From the NCBI GenBank assembly GCA_963422465.1, contig OY730175.1, positions 1 to 64,000 of the forward strand: a DNA stretch of 64,000 bases. Reading direction: 5' to 3'. This document shows positions 41,901 to 52,201 of the stretch, piece by piece (the stretch's first letter is position 1; each line of letters opens with the position of its first letter). The DNA is from Lichina pygmaea (lineage: Eukaryota > Ascomycota > Lichinomycetes > Lichinales > Lichinaceae). The notes below the pieces were generated by a model, which did no database searches, was not told where the DNA came from, and saw only the letters and a program-made list of their open reading frames with translations. The translations under genes were made by a program, and so were the position numbers.

Positions 41901-43699
41901 ACCCTCCGCTTGGGGAAGTGCCTCCAGGCACTCGACCCGATTGTTACACGACGCCGCTGGTTCCTCGAAAGCGTAGTCCCGGTCCCGGGCTGGACGCGCC
42001 TCAGCAGAACCTCGGACCGGATGGCGCGCCGATGCTACCGGACCTGAGCACAGACAACTCGCCGCACGATCAGGAAAGCGACAAGCTCAGGAAAGAGATA
42101 GTCAAGTCGCTGAATCTACCTGTGCTCAGCGCCAGAACCGCTCATCCGAACACCTGGAACCGCTATGAGCCCGGTTCCTCTCCGGGGCTGGAGGAGCCGG
42201 ATAACGAGACCTGCAATAGGGAGAGCACGGCCTTGCCGGCCGAGTACGACTCGTACTGGGCCAGCGCCGACGATCCACCCGACGCTAGCCCCGCTAGGGC
42301 TCCACCAGAGAAGCAAGAGCGGCGAGACGCCCGAGGGCTGGGAGACGAATCATATTTTCTTCCCAGAGCAACACAGCCAGCTGATGAAGGTGCCCAGGCG
42401 TTGCCCTCTGCATCGGATCCGTCCTCGTACGTATTGGGGCCGGAGAAGGCCAGAGATCACGCCTCTCCGTCTCTCTCGGGGATGCGGACTCTTTCGAGCG
42501 ACACATCCGTCCTGGAATCCCCGCCGGTGCCACCGCCACACCAACAACCACTTTCGGCGCCAGGGCCGACGGAGGCTGCCTGTGTCGAGGACGTCGGACA
42601 GAGAGCCAAGGGCGGCGCCGGCATGGACCATCAACGCTCAGATGCGGGGCAGTCACGGCCGGTAGATGTCGAAAGGCATGATGTGACGGTAGCACCCGAC
42701 GAGCCCGTACCGCTGAGCGATCCCACCTCGGCCATGTCGCCAGAGGGCGAGGCGGTCGAGTCCGATGGTCCTCTGCACGGGTCACCCGCCGCCGAGTTCC
42801 AAAGGCGTGCGTCGGGCCCACAAGCCGAGCCGCTCAAGACTCCTCCACCAGCGACGTCATCCGGAGATTCTCGGGCAGTGCATGTCCGCGACGACGCAAG
42901 ATCGAGGGCGGAGACCCCCGCTTCGGTCGAACACGGTGACCACAACGCAGAAGACCCCCCCTCCCTATCAGTCGTGGACAGGCGGACGCCGGACGACGGG
43001 GACCAGGCAAGAGCGACAGCAACCGAGAGCGAGGAAGTTCATGGTCAGCCGACGCCTACGGCCACGGGTCCCGCTCCGACTCTGGCGGCGGTCGGTGTCG
43101 TCGGCGGCTCGAGTCACGGGACGGCAAAGCCGCTCGGCTTCCACGAGATTTCGGCCTTGAAGACACCACAAGAGCGAATACGGGCCTTCAATGCCGCTCG
43201 GCTGCATTTTGCCAACGGGACCACCGGCCTGGCGAGCTGGCTCACCGCCGTCCGCGGCGCGGACACCACCTTCACCGGCACGACGGCGGCCCGAGAACCT
43301 CGCCGGTCGATGGACGGCAGCCGAACCGCAGCCGGATCGCTGCCTCGGCCAGGGACGTCGAGCTCTGGAACAGCCGGAGGGTCAGGCAGCACGCCTACGC
43401 AGCAACAGCCGTACTACCAGCAGTATCTGAACTTCTCCGACCTGTCCCCATCCACTCAAGGCCCCACCGCCGGCCCCGCCAGAACGGCGGGCACAAGCAC
43501 CGTCGGTCCGATCGAGCCAAATCCATCGTCCTCCGGTGGGGGTGGCAGAATCTCGACGCATCAGATGCAAGCCAAGGGGAAAGACCTACTCCACTCGGCC
43601 GGTATCCTTGGCGGCAAGGCGAACGTCGCGGCCAAGGGTCTCTTTTCGAAGGGCAAGAGCAAGTTCCGTGCCAGCACTGGCGACAAGGGCGATCACTGA
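38960..43699 (+). CDS. Very long disordered protein with fungal RRWVEAK...YDGDDWG motif (about 1579 aa)
   Basis: Single open exon of 1580 codons ending TGA. The start is the first ATG in the frame, with A at -3. Near residues 58-82 is SRRWVEAKTYAYDGDDWGDA, a motif I know from large low-complexity proteins of filamentous fungi. The middle 1,300 residues are Pro/Ser/Ala/Asp-rich and lack globular segments. Near 43150-43240 is a conserved-looking block SALKTPQERIRAFNAARLHF followed by TGLASWL, and the C-terminus is Gly/Lys-rich (KGKDLLHSAGILGGKANVAA, then KGLFSKGKSKFR), suggesting membrane or nucleic-acid contact. GC-rich third positions contrast with the flanking transposons. Function unknown; scaffold-like role is a guess. 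Confidence 0.85.
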   Translation: MSRSAWDSQSPYENDLSPSCSNGTRMTDIGESDRPSTAGLPGASETRSFKPDVNRQKSRRWVEAKTYAYDGDDWGDADEYDEYPAPQPPPPAPRTTGLRQSGQSVDVSPPAMATTGEGPGAGSDAPVQDTEQHPGWSGTGHGAPMTAAHPQSTSARTQSPASSPRSPSGHYPEARGAPPRFSQMGSLSSGQPASMHDPHSSSVVGPVRNRQVSEPWPSRDMSPLQIDTASAVDSHPAQAQREEQAAEPQILGWGGGSGPQSSGSTSSAVDVPPRQDPPGADSQDRHQSPARSSAEQSAPGSVTKGFPPRKSSLSLNTPGAPDSAVGNPRPVVPATPPSREMSPAAVKGRDRSASNLSQTRPFIRPADIYKRMEEERAKEGRLSGSTRRSVDSVSSRSVEADAVAGLAGVDGRRSSESTMPDDEAESSRPARSKLDPVTERQSEYGMEGLVGGRRAADANAAKEGTVATAPLLPDVARLSGFGDGLWATSTSDRRAASGAAEARGKVSDVTFGSINEHAAEPATDSTASLQRETSPGFRSVVHHAFDQPAEDSVPASPSPAAGDMQSGNPTGPRRSEESNAAVISPILSHAPSATTAAAPTTDAAGTSIRTKQRDASASDHAIKPITEETIGDEANPSKDIHTAHPSIPDTRPAGSGAVSAQDPGAASSGPLPFSLQPEHRRDLGTPSPNSSPARSPNVEVKEGPPPAEIATVAVAGTVDHVDKLSQREMGPGVAPVVSSATDDAGQSGRGDLTPTMPSEEVSQQALVKADVPSQKGPASSIRGSFPPLRGRVRDLAGRFEPDGRSRSPSPPKPRPGEMSDRSQAYGGQGLQRPAAPDRDPSFRPVLPGGWVSYAPSVEGGTGSATPEEEKSKPLGPDAVAGDAGGRAGIGLSIIPTQSDHADATERTYSKALPKPGADRQSVGSMLPGQQVSGHTDSYPTSAAHMVPPGESTSYQKTAALSVKERRLSGGSSVPPTPPPKDPPLGEVPPGTRPDCYTTPLVPRKRSPGPGLDAPQQNLGPDGAPMLPDLSTDNSPHDQESDKLRKEIVKSLNLPVLSARTAHPNTWNRYEPGSSPGLEEPDNETCNRESTALPAEYDSYWASADDPPDASPARAPPEKQERRDARGLGDESYFLPRATQPADEGAQALPSASDPSSYVLGPEKARDHASPSLSGMRTLSSDTSVLESPPVPPPHQQPLSAPGPTEAACVEDVGQRAKGGAGMDHQRSDAGQSRPVDVERHDVTVAPDEPVPLSDPTSAMSPEGEAVESDGPLHGSPAAEFQRRASGPQAEPLKTPPPATSSGDSRAVHVRDDARSRAETPASVEHGDHNAEDPPSLSVVDRRTPDDGDQARATATESEEVHGQPTPTATGPAPTLAAVGVVGGSSHGTAKPLGFHEISALKTPQERIRAFNAARLHFANGTTGLASWLTAVRGADTTFTGTTAAREPRRSMDGSRTAAGSLPRPGTSSSGTAGGSGSTPTQQQPYYQQYLNFSDLSPSTQGPTAGPARTAGTSTVGPIEPNPSSSGGGGRISTHQMQAKGKDLLHSAGILGGKANVAAKGLFSKGKSKFRASTGDKGDH

Positions 43700-44683
43700 T
43701 CGCTTCACGCCCTTTCCTACGCCCATGTCCACAGGTAAATTCCAACCTCCACTTGAATCATCACCAGCGATCTACGCGTATTCTTCCACCTACGACATCC
43801 TCCAAATACTTTGCTGGCGTCATGAATTTTAATAACACAGTGCTCTTCTTTCTTGGGATGGCCATCTCTTATCAACATACTTGTCCCCATCATCTTCTAT
43901 CAAGGCCTGCCTCTACCTGCTGATTCCTGAAAACTTGCCGTCATCCTTGAGGTGCGGTGGTACAGTTTCGGGCTGTGAGCGAAGTGGCATCTTATTTGGT
44001 TTCGCGAAAACTGCCTGCAGATACTGCTGGCACAGAGGCGATGACTTGACATTGTCGCCACTGTCAATACCATGCCAATGCTGCCACAGCAGCTGCTGTT
44101 CTCTCTGTGTTTGCTTTCAGACTAGTCAAGAGTCTCATCCTTTGTTGGGCCGGCCATCTTAGCAGTAACCTGCCTTGAAATCTGACTGGCTGAGACAGAG
44201 TAGTGCAATTGGACTACATGAGGGCCTGTTTCTGTACTTGATTGGAGGTTTAAGTGAGTCACAATCTTCTAGGTCGATGTTACGACTGCAGTACGTAAGT
44301 ACGTGTCTGTGAGACTTCACGAAAGTAAGGCCGAGAAACCCGCACGTGATCGAGTGTGTCGCAAAAGAAACTGAAATAGTACGCGACTAGGCCATTGTGG
44401 CTGTGGCTTGGGCCAGCAAGATCGACAGCGAGCCTAACCAGGAAAATTGTGCGCCACAGCAGCGTCATTGATAAGGTTTATGGCTGGTGTACGGCAATCT
44501 CCGAAAGTGTGGCGCAGCATCCAAATGCGCGGAAAGCGACGATCGTCGCGAACGATGCTGTTCCTGTCGACCGCCAGTATAGAAGAACGCGCATCTTCGG
44601 GGACAGCTCTCTAAGATAGGCACGCTGCAGCCCGAGTCGTCCGTATCGCGCAAGAGGACTCCTCCGTTTCTGCGCCTTCCACA
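43700..44683. other. Intergenic region between the two long genes
   Basis: 984 bp, no gene supported. Contains the 3' end of the upstream gene, a short GTACGTAAGTACGTG palindromic stretch near 44290, and presumably the promoter of the 44684 gene. No TATA box stands out. Confidence 0.55.
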
Positions 44684-47284
44684 ATGGGCTCATCTCGTGC
44701 CTACAGCGTGGTCGATCTGTCGCTGACGCCCCTACCTACGACGTGCTCAGCTCTGGAACGATGGCCACACAGACCAAGCCAAGGGGTCGGCGACGATTCT
44801 GATGGTGGCAGTGTCAGTCGTCTCGACGGTGCTCGATCTGAGTACTTCCCGACTATCACGACGCCGCCGCCGCCAGCGTCTCTTGCGGCTACTGCGCGCA
44901 GGTCGTTGACTCGGTCCGCCTCAGCCGACGGCATGTCCAAAGACGAGCCATCTGCCGGCCTCTTCGACGACGCCCGCCGATTTCCGACAGGCAACCCCGG
45001 CTGGAAGCAATCGAATGTTGGTGGCGGCGGTCCCTGGGCAACGTCCTCCTTCGACGACATCCAACTCTCTCTCGAGAGCCCGTATCATCGCCACCCAAGG
45101 TCGTCAAGCTCCTTTGGCACGCCTGACCCCCATAGCGCGACCCATCGCACAACCATGCAGCGCGCAGTTGGCAGTCACGGAGCCGGAGTGTCCAAATCGC
45201 GGAAATCAATCGACGACCAAGTCGACGTACGTCCGCCGACAGTGACCAATGCTGGTCTATTAATTCCAGCGCCACCGGTCTACTTGGAAGATCTGCTCGC
45301 CGTTGTCAAGCCCTTCATCACACCGCAGCTGACGGCAATCACCAGTGGGGATGTTTCAGCCCGGGATCTGGAACCCACTGCAAAGGATATGGCGCCGCTC
45401 CAGGCGCTGCGGCAGCAGCAGGCGAAACTCGACAAGGCGCCGCTATCCCAAATCGAAGTCGAAATCCCTCGGGACGCGGCCATTCCGGAAGAGCCTCGCC
45501 GAGCCCCTCCTGCTCCCCCGGTCGAGCAAGCTCGGTCTTCATTAATGCTCCACGGCACAGCTAGTTTCGGCGAGGAACATGGTCCTCATACCCATAGACG
45601 AGACGCTTCCGCGCTCAAGGGCGCGTCAGATCCAGTCTCGGCTTTGGAGGCTTCAGGTCTCGTTGCATCCCAAGACGTGGTCGCTGCCACCCGACGGCCA
45701 CAGGAGAGTCTTTCGGCGGACTATGTCATCGCCAATTACTACCCGTCGGAAGGTAGCCCGTCGACGCACGATGACCAGCTACACAGCCCACCAGACTATC
45801 CGCTCAAGAGCCGGCTCTCGGCTCGACGCAGGAGCTCGTTTGAGCGGCCTGCGATGCACCACTCTTTAAACGAGCGTCCTTGGCGACATAGCGACTCTTC
45901 GAGCAGAAGCGAATGGAGACCAGCTGAGCTGGAAGGTCTAGCTTCTCCGGACACGGGTCACCAACGGAGATGGTCTGGTGCCACTGCGTCGATCAACAAT
46001 TCAACAACGGCAAGGCGTGACCGTATGAACCTTCCGGCGATATTGTCGGCAGGAGCTGTCGATCATGAGCGCTTACGGACTCCTATCGGTTTAGACGGTC
46101 GAGACCTGGCCGAGCTCCCCGCGGAGGCCGGTCCAGCCCAAAGCCGAATCACATCCAAGCAGGACGAGACGCAAGGCCGCGACTATACGGTTGCGCCCCT
46201 GGCAGTCGGAGCACGAAAGGATCGTCGGTGGCATCAGCATCGGCAGCCCCCGGGATACGGACAAGCTAGATCGTCGCTGGCGCACCAGGGCGGATCGTCG
46301 ACCTTTCGTGTAAGTCACGAGGGCGCTGCTTCAAGGGCACCGAAGCGGAGTACTAAACTGCACCAGTCGGCTCCGAGTCATCTCCCCCCAGCCCTCTTGG
46401 ACGACGGAGTCGAGCAAGCGCCGCCGTTGCCTCGTCGAGCTAGTGCCAGGAACAGGCAGTGGAGGGACGAGTCGCCACGCCAGAATGACAAGGATGCTAG
46501 GGCGGGAGCTTCGGCCACATGGACCCAAGCGAGCACGCATGACAGGCGCGCAAGCGTCCCGAGCAATCCCGCTCCGACGACGAGCCCCAGCCGTCGAAAC
46601 TCATCCTGGCACGAGATCACCGAACAGAGCGTCCGCATGACCCCGGCCTTCAACAACGATCGTCCAGCTCGTCCGCAGTTGGCTACACGGCAGCCTGCCA
46701 GACACAATCGCGTCGAGCTGTCCGCCGGCACCGTCCATACACCTTCCCAGGCTCCAACGGGTCGAGATGCTGCTTCTGTTGCCGTGGATCACAGCCACGT
46801 CCGGAGCGTCCCTGCGGCGCCAGTCAGGTCGGGCGCAAGCTCGAACGCGAGCTCGGCCGGGTACGGACGACCAAGGTTGTGCCCGTCGATCGACGAGGAT
46901 CGAGTCTCCGGGGACGGTACATCACAGGCCGATCACTCCTACGGGCCGAGCTACATGCCGTACGGCAGCGCAAGCGGCATGAGCAGCACTCAGATCTCGC
47001 GCAATCATTCTAGCACGACGAACGGAGGCAGGAATCTGTCGACGCCATGGTCGAGGACGACTTCCGGCGGACACTGGACCGACCAGTCTTCCATCAGCTC
47101 GCACACAAGGATGAAGACGGCGATGGTGCCCTCAGCTCTGTTCCAGCAGGCGCTCGCGCTGAAGCCCCTGCCTCCTCCTCCTCCACCGAGCAAGACCCCC
47201 TCCGAGACTCACCCGCTCCTCGAGCGGAATCGTTACGCCACCTTGAACCAGAGACGAGACCTGCCCGACAACACCACCTCATAA
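44684..47284 (+). CDS. Long Ser/Pro/Arg-rich disordered protein (866 aa)
   Basis: Single open exon from ATG in the context ACAATGG to TAA. Low-complexity throughout, rich in Ser, Arg, Pro and His. The only segment that looks ordered is residues about 190-275 (PAPPVYLEDLLAVVKPFITP, then a helix with ALRQQQAKLDKAPLSQIEVE). Ends with a polyproline run KPLPPPPPPSKTP, a possible SH3 or profilin ligand, and THPLLERNRYATLNQRRDLP. It is co-oriented with the 38960 gene and of similar style, but I see no sequence match between them. Family not recognised. Confidence 0.82.
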   Translation: MGSSRAYSVVDLSLTPLPTTCSALERWPHRPSQGVGDDSDGGSVSRLDGARSEYFPTITTPPPPASLAATARRSLTRSASADGMSKDEPSAGLFDDARRFPTGNPGWKQSNVGGGGPWATSSFDDIQLSLESPYHRHPRSSSSFGTPDPHSATHRTTMQRAVGSHGAGVSKSRKSIDDQVDVRPPTVTNAGLLIPAPPVYLEDLLAVVKPFITPQLTAITSGDVSARDLEPTAKDMAPLQALRQQQAKLDKAPLSQIEVEIPRDAAIPEEPRRAPPAPPVEQARSSLMLHGTASFGEEHGPHTHRRDASALKGASDPVSALEASGLVASQDVVAATRRPQESLSADYVIANYYPSEGSPSTHDDQLHSPPDYPLKSRLSARRRSSFERPAMHHSLNERPWRHSDSSSRSEWRPAELEGLASPDTGHQRRWSGATASINNSTTARRDRMNLPAILSAGAVDHERLRTPIGLDGRDLAELPAEAGPAQSRITSKQDETQGRDYTVAPLAVGARKDRRWHQHRQPPGYGQARSSLAHQGGSSTFRVSHEGAASRAPKRSTKLHQSAPSHLPPALLDDGVEQAPPLPRRASARNRQWRDESPRQNDKDARAGASATWTQASTHDRRASVPSNPAPTTSPSRRNSSWHEITEQSVRMTPAFNNDRPARPQLATRQPARHNRVELSAGTVHTPSQAPTGRDAASVAVDHSHVRSVPAAPVRSGASSNASSAGYGRPRLCPSIDEDRVSGDGTSQADHSYGPSYMPYGSASGMSSTQISRNHSSTTNGGRNLSTPWSRTTSGGHWTDQSSISSHTRMKTAMVPSALFQQALALKPLPPPPPPSKTPSETHPLLERNRYATLNQRRDLPDNTTS

Positions 47285-48505
47285 CAGATTACATATGCCC
47301 TCCCCGTACCACGGCTCCCTGTCAGCTTTCTTCTGATTCCGATTCCGGCTTCCGTTGTTCTCGCTTGCACGGAAGTACGGGGTACAACAGCTAGATTTTA
47401 GCGACATGTCGATTCCCCGCCTTTGTCTGCGCCGTGCTGCCCACGGCAGCATTGAGAAGAGTAGCATTGAAATACCCCTTGCCAATTTTGGACTGATCAA
47501 TCAATTCCACACCTACCAAGCCCCCTGTGCAATCCAAACTACGTTAGGTGACTGAGCCGAGCCAGGAGCTAGACGCGGGTGTGGACGTGGGCTGCTGTCA
47601 CGGTCCTCACCTCTCCATGATTTCTTGCCCTGACAAGTCCACGGCCTATCCTAGCCGTGCACAACAGCCGCTACCTTTTCCTACATAAGGCTAGCTGCTG
47701 TCATTGTTGTAGTCGCTGTCTAAGCAGTCGTTGTTGCTGTCGTCCTGGTACTTGGTGTACTTGGTCATGGACAGTTGATGATGTCACCGTCAGTTCCTCT
47801 GCTGATCAAATGGACAAAGACTTGCGAGTGTTGTCGGGTGTTGGTGCCTATGTCCAAGCTCCTGTCGATCAGCTTATCCGTGCCTGTCCATCGTGGCTTG
47901 CTCATAGATATGTCTGTCAGCTATAAAGTGTTTTTGAAGATGTCTTTCGTTTACTCAGAAGGCTAGCCGTCTCATGCCAAGAGGTCTGCGACGTATGTAT
48001 CTTGAGTATATACATTACCTGAAGTCTCTGATAACATAAGGTTTTGGTACCTCCACACATACATATTTATCATTGATAAAAGGCAACCGGCCTATCGGTG
48101 TTGGTGTGATGTGGAGCTAGGGGCCAACCTGAATGCATGTAGCAAAAGACTATGGTAACATGCGTGGTCTTCAGAAGGATAATACCATGTCAGCTGGTAC
48201 CTTGATACTCAACCGTAGGGAGAATCTTCTGTCTTTAGTTGCTCAGAATTCAGATGCAGCAGTCATACGAAGTACTACTCGTAGGCTACTGAGCGACTAC
48301 GTTCGTACGTACGTACGCTCCGTACTTGTACGTACGAATAGTTACATACGTACGTTACGTAAGCGTACTACGTCGGGAATTGCGCCCGACATCTTTCATA
48401 CTCGGCATTCGTAAGTCCCACCTGCTTAGTCAGTCCCAACTTCTGTCTGGCTGGGTGACCAGCTCCCGACAGATGTCTTCTCAGAGGCTTGTTAGCTGTG
48501 ACATA
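47285..48505. other. Intergenic region up to the right transposon block
   Basis: No supported gene. Short open frames lack coding character. The dense palindromic block at 48296-48372 lies just before the pogo relic. Confidence 0.6.
48296..48372. repeat. GTAC/ACGT palindrome cluster
   Basis: Runs such as GTTCGTACGTACGTACGC and ATACGTACGTTACGTAAGCG, capable of several hairpins. Same word composition as 38565-38635. Confidence 0.75.
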
Positions 48506-48594
48506 CCGTAGTCGATCACGTGACGCTCGTTATCACCCAACGCTCGGTATTTGTAGATTTTGACCTTTTTTTTATATCGCCATGGAGAGGTCAT

Positions 48595-49333
48595 TTTTTT
48601 TATTTTATTTTATTTGATTCTTACACTGATAGTAGCTTTTCAGCCATGCAGATCTTCTAGCTAAGAGTGATTTTCTTCAGAAAACCTTTAGAGGAATAAA
48701 AACTGAAGACTGGGGGTGACTAGAGGATGTAGCAAAAGGAAATCTTGTAGTGACTGGTAGAAAGAAAACTTCTAGATATTAGAGTGTGAATAGTGGAGTT
48801 TGAAAGCCAGATTAAACTGGTTCAGTCTTTTCAAAGACATGAACCAGTATAGAAACTTCTGTAGAAGCTCTGGGTTTGAAATAATAGAAGTGAAATCTTG
48901 AGAATTAAAAGGAGCTTGCTGTCTTTGACTTGAATAAAAAGAGCATGAAGAGGTGATATGTTTCACTGTCTCTTCTGCTTGACCACAGACACATAAAGGG
49001 GTAGGAAAGTCTGGAACTCCAGCTCTGAATAGAAAACTTGCCAGGCTAATTCTCCCAGTTCTGGTTTGTAGTAGTAGACTTGCCTCAGCTTTCTGTAGCT
49101 CTTTGTAGAGCTTCAGGTTGTTGTGGTGAGGCTTTTGACAAAACACCTGCCACCCAGAGTAGCTTTTTCTTTTCTTCTCCTCCCATTGGTTTTCCCACTC
49201 TTTAACAAAAAGTTTCTGTAGTTCTTTCTTTGAACTTGCCTGGTTAGTAGTTAATTGGTTTAACCAAGTGAACTTCCAATAGGGGGAGATAGTTGAGGAT
49301 TCCTTTAAAGGTTTCTTCACAGAAGAGGCATAG
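48595..49333 (-). pseudogene. LINE C, 3' fragment of ORF2
   Basis: Minus strand, C-terminal part of ORF2: KPLKESSTISPYWKFTWLNQ, WENQWEEKKRKSYSGWQVFC, the CVCGQAEETVKHI zinc-like motif and the natural stop at 48772, then 3' UTR and A-rich tail. Diverged from LINE A and D at many sites, so it is a separate, older insertion. Confidence 0.9.
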
Positions 49334-50451
49334 TGGGCCACAGTCGTACTATGCCAGAACATAGTGTAGAGTTGGCACCCCCCCACAGGGTCTCTACCAT
49401 GCTTTCCCACAGTCCCGAGGTCTCTTGCACTCCGCTGTATGTGCTCACCCCTGGGATCCTGCTTCGGAGCGCTGGGTCACCAGCCCAGAGCCCACACTCC
49501 AACTGTAGTTTGCTCCCTGAGCTTGTCGTTTGCAGCCTAAGCCTGCACTCTGTACAAACCGGCATGCGCATCTGTCCTCTCGGGCTATATAGACAGTCTC
49601 GTAGTAGGCCCAGGCCCTACCTCTGTCACTGCCATTATATGCCACGTCTCGCAGTTGTTAACTGTTTCGTGTTACCTTCGCAGATCTCTCGTACAAAGGC
49701 CGACCATGCCTCGCAGGCCTTACGGACTCTGCAGGCCGTGCCAGCACCTGCAGGGCTGCCTTTCCAGCCCACTAACCAAGTAGGGAGGAGTTCTCCTTGG
49801 TCCGCTGTCGCCTGTGGGGCCCCAGTTGCACCTGTTGGCCCACTGGATAACCCAGTCCCCTGGCCCCAGATTGTGGATTGTACGAAGAGACTTCGTGGCA
49901 AGGCCTTAGGCAAAACCATCAAGCCAGCACTTTGGCTATCACACAGCCCTTAGGCACTGGAGTGGCGACATCTCCTTGTACGACCACTCTCCTTCTTTAA
50001 CAGGTGGTCCGTGTTTGATTAACAACACCGCAGTGCCAAGGCCACTCCCCCCCTAGCAGATCCTCATGTGTTAGCTGGAGACTCTGCTAGGAGGGTGACA
50101 TGACGAGAACTCCTCTCGACTACTCCAGAGGTGCCCTATCAGACGCCTAGACTTCACATCCACCAGCTGTGGGGCTGGCTTCAGGCTGTAGCGTACACGG
50201 TAGTCGTCTGTCAGGTGGTTTTCATCTCCCAAGCTTGGTCGCAGTCCTCTGTTCTGCTGTAGCTGTTTCACGGGGGTGTCCAGGGTGCCTGCGCAACACC
50301 TCCGGTGGCCTGTCACTCCGCAACACCAGCAGCTCGACCGGTGACTTGATTAGCTCTCAGTGCAGCGACTACGAGCAGCCTGGGAAGCCACCCGCCATCG
50401 ACTGCCCTGAGGTTCCCAGCCTGCACCACGTGGAGGTTCGAGTCATTGCAG
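49334..50451 (-). other. Unidentified 1.1-kb passenger of the LINE insertion
   Basis: Clearly more GC-rich than the adjacent LINE and pogo sequence. Reading frames in either strand (for example 49333-49953 plus, 49635-49922 minus) lack coding character. A B-box-like GGTTCGAGTCA lies at about 50435 on the plus strand, but no tRNA fold forms. Best explanation: a second RNA copied after template switching; its identity is unknown. Confidence 0.5.
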
Positions 50452-51555
50452 GCCATGGAGAGGTCATACAACAACTGAATAAGTGATGCTCTTGCTGAGC
50501 TGGACCTAGCGGATCAAATCAACTATACGGCAACTGCTGTAAAGCATGATATCAGTCGTCATGCACTTTCTTGTCACCCCCAGGGGAAGAGCACCTCCTG
50601 AAAAGAAGTCAACTCCATGATTGTCAAAGTTCTCTCTGATAGCCAGGAAGCAGTTCTGGTAGAGTGTATCAGTGCTCTGAGCCTTAAGGGATGGCCAATG
50701 ACACCTCAGGTTGTCCAAGACTTGGCAGAACATATTGCCAGAAGACCTCTTAGGAAGTGCTGGACACAACACTTTGTGCAATGTTATTTGGACACTATTG
50801 AAAGTGTCTACCTGAAGCCTATAGATAAGAAGTGTAAATAGGCAGAATCTATAGCCTAAATCAAGACTTTTTACCAGCTGGTATTACTATCCCCAGTATT
50901 ATTGATGAATTCTTGCTAATCTTCATATAGCTAGATGACACTATTAAGAAACACCACATCACAGTGGATAACATCTACAATGTTGACAAGAAAGACTTCC
51001 TTATTGGCCAGGGGCATGCCACACAACAAATTGTCAACAAGGAGGCACGGAAAGCTGGCAGGATTCTAGGTGTTAATCAAGATGGGAGTTAAGAGTTTGT
51101 GACTCTAGTTGCATGTGTTTGAGCAACTGGATTATATATCCCTCCAACTCTTATCTACCAAGGTCAATCTCATAACTTTCTTGATACCTCGGTGCAAGAT
51201 CTGAACAATACTGAGGCATATTTTGCTGTCTCTGAGAAAGGATGGACTAATAATGATCTAGGTCTGCAATAGTTGGAGAAAGTCTTCAACAAGTCTACCA
51301 GAACTCAGACAGGACAAAGCTGTCATCATCTTCTTATTGTTGATAGTCATTCTAGCCATGTTAATCTTCCTTTCCTTGAATACACTGATGTAAATAGTAT
51401 TATTATTCTTGTACTATCTCCTCATACTACCTATTGATTACAGCCCCTTGATGTTAGTCTTTTCTCTCCCCTAGCACAACACTATTCCTAACAGCTTGAT
51501 GTTGTGATGTGTAACAGCTTAGGTATTACATCTATCACAAAACACATCTTCTGGC

Positions 51556-52157
51556 TGTTGCGGTCTGTACTGTGCTGTCCTAACCGAGTATAGGATTAAG
51601 GGTGAGATGTGGAAGGCGGGTTGGTTCTCGCAGGAGAGGAGTGTCAAGGAGTGTGAAGGGGTTTGGTGGAATATGGTGGTGGTGACACCTGATCAATGGC
51701 TTCGTACAAAAGGATTGTATTAAAGTAGATCTAGTTGTCTGGATCACAACATGAGTTGAAGACAATTGTTCCATAAGGGAACTATCACCGGACTATATAG
51801 TACTGGCCTGTCAAGATGATCAAGATTGTCTTGACAGTCTTGATGTCAAGACAGGTGAGATTGTCTTGACAGTCCCACCATGTTATGCACCCTGCGTCGA
51901 GACTGGTGAGATTGTCTCAATGCTTCATGCACACTGTGTCAAGACTGGTGAGACTGTCTCAATGCTTCCTGCATCCTGTATCAAGACTGGTGAGATTGTC
52001 TTGATGTTTCATGCATGCTGCGTCAAGCTGCCCGTGTGTGTCTTGACAGTCACATGACCTCTTATTGGTTGGTCACTTGACTTCCATGGTGTCCTCTTGC
52101 CTGGCCCGCAGCCTGATTGCCTATAAATAAGTGGCTCCTATCCCAGGGGTTGTAACA
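51556..52157 (-). repeat. 3' LTR of Element 7 (type B)
   Basis: 602 bp, TGTTGCGG...GTAACA. TATAAATAAG near 52120 faces the antisense ORF. Repeat units are more diverged than in Element 6 (for example CATGCACACTGTGTC). Confidence 0.92.
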
Positions 52158-52201
52158 CTACCCTTCTCTCCTTCATTCATTGTCCTGATGAATTCTTGAG
52201 T

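Larger units (their letters stand above)
48595..50451 (-). mobile_element. Chimeric retro-insertion: LINE 3' end fused to unknown 1.1-kb sequence
   Basis: Flanked by the 16-bp TSD GCCATGGAGAGGTCAT (48579-48594 and 50452-50467). On its own strand the unit ends in a poly(A)/TAAAA tail (plus-strand T tract at 48595). The tail-proximal 739 bp (48595-49333) are Tad-like LINE. The remaining 1118 bp (49334-50451) are unrelated to any LINE copy in this window. The single TSD encloses both parts, so they arrived together. Confidence 0.85.
48506..51555 (+). pseudogene. Fot1/pogo-type DNA transposon relic (transposase)
   Basis: Plus strand. The probable left end is TA/CCGTAGTCGATCACGTGACG near 48504. 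The ATG lies at 48582, immediately before the LINE insertion, and coding continues in the right-hand TSD copy at 50455: MERSYNN, stop, ISDALAELDLADQINYTATA (psq-type helix-turn-helix). A CENP-B-type helix-turn-helix follows (SDSQEAVLVECISALSLKGW; PQVVQDLAEHIA), then a DDE domain with NVDKKDFLIG, LLIVDSHSSHVNLPF and QPLDVSLFSPL. At least eight stops, several at CGA-to-TGA sites. The 3' end is removed by the Element 7 LTR at 51556. Inactive relic of a cut-and-paste transposon. Confidence 0.85.

Noticed and set aside
39117-42945. Several long open frames (up to 245 codons) on both strands inside the 38960-43699 gene.
   Set aside because: High GC lowers stop frequency in all frames; none has motifs, and the main frame is continuous over 4.7 kb.
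50420-50451. Possible tRNA or SINE, from the B-box-like GGTTCGAGTCA.
   Set aside because: The T-stem does not pair and no acceptor or anticodon arm could be built around it.
49334-50451. Telomerase RNA as the passenger of the LINE.
   Set aside because: No template of at least one and a half CCCTAA units is present on either strand.
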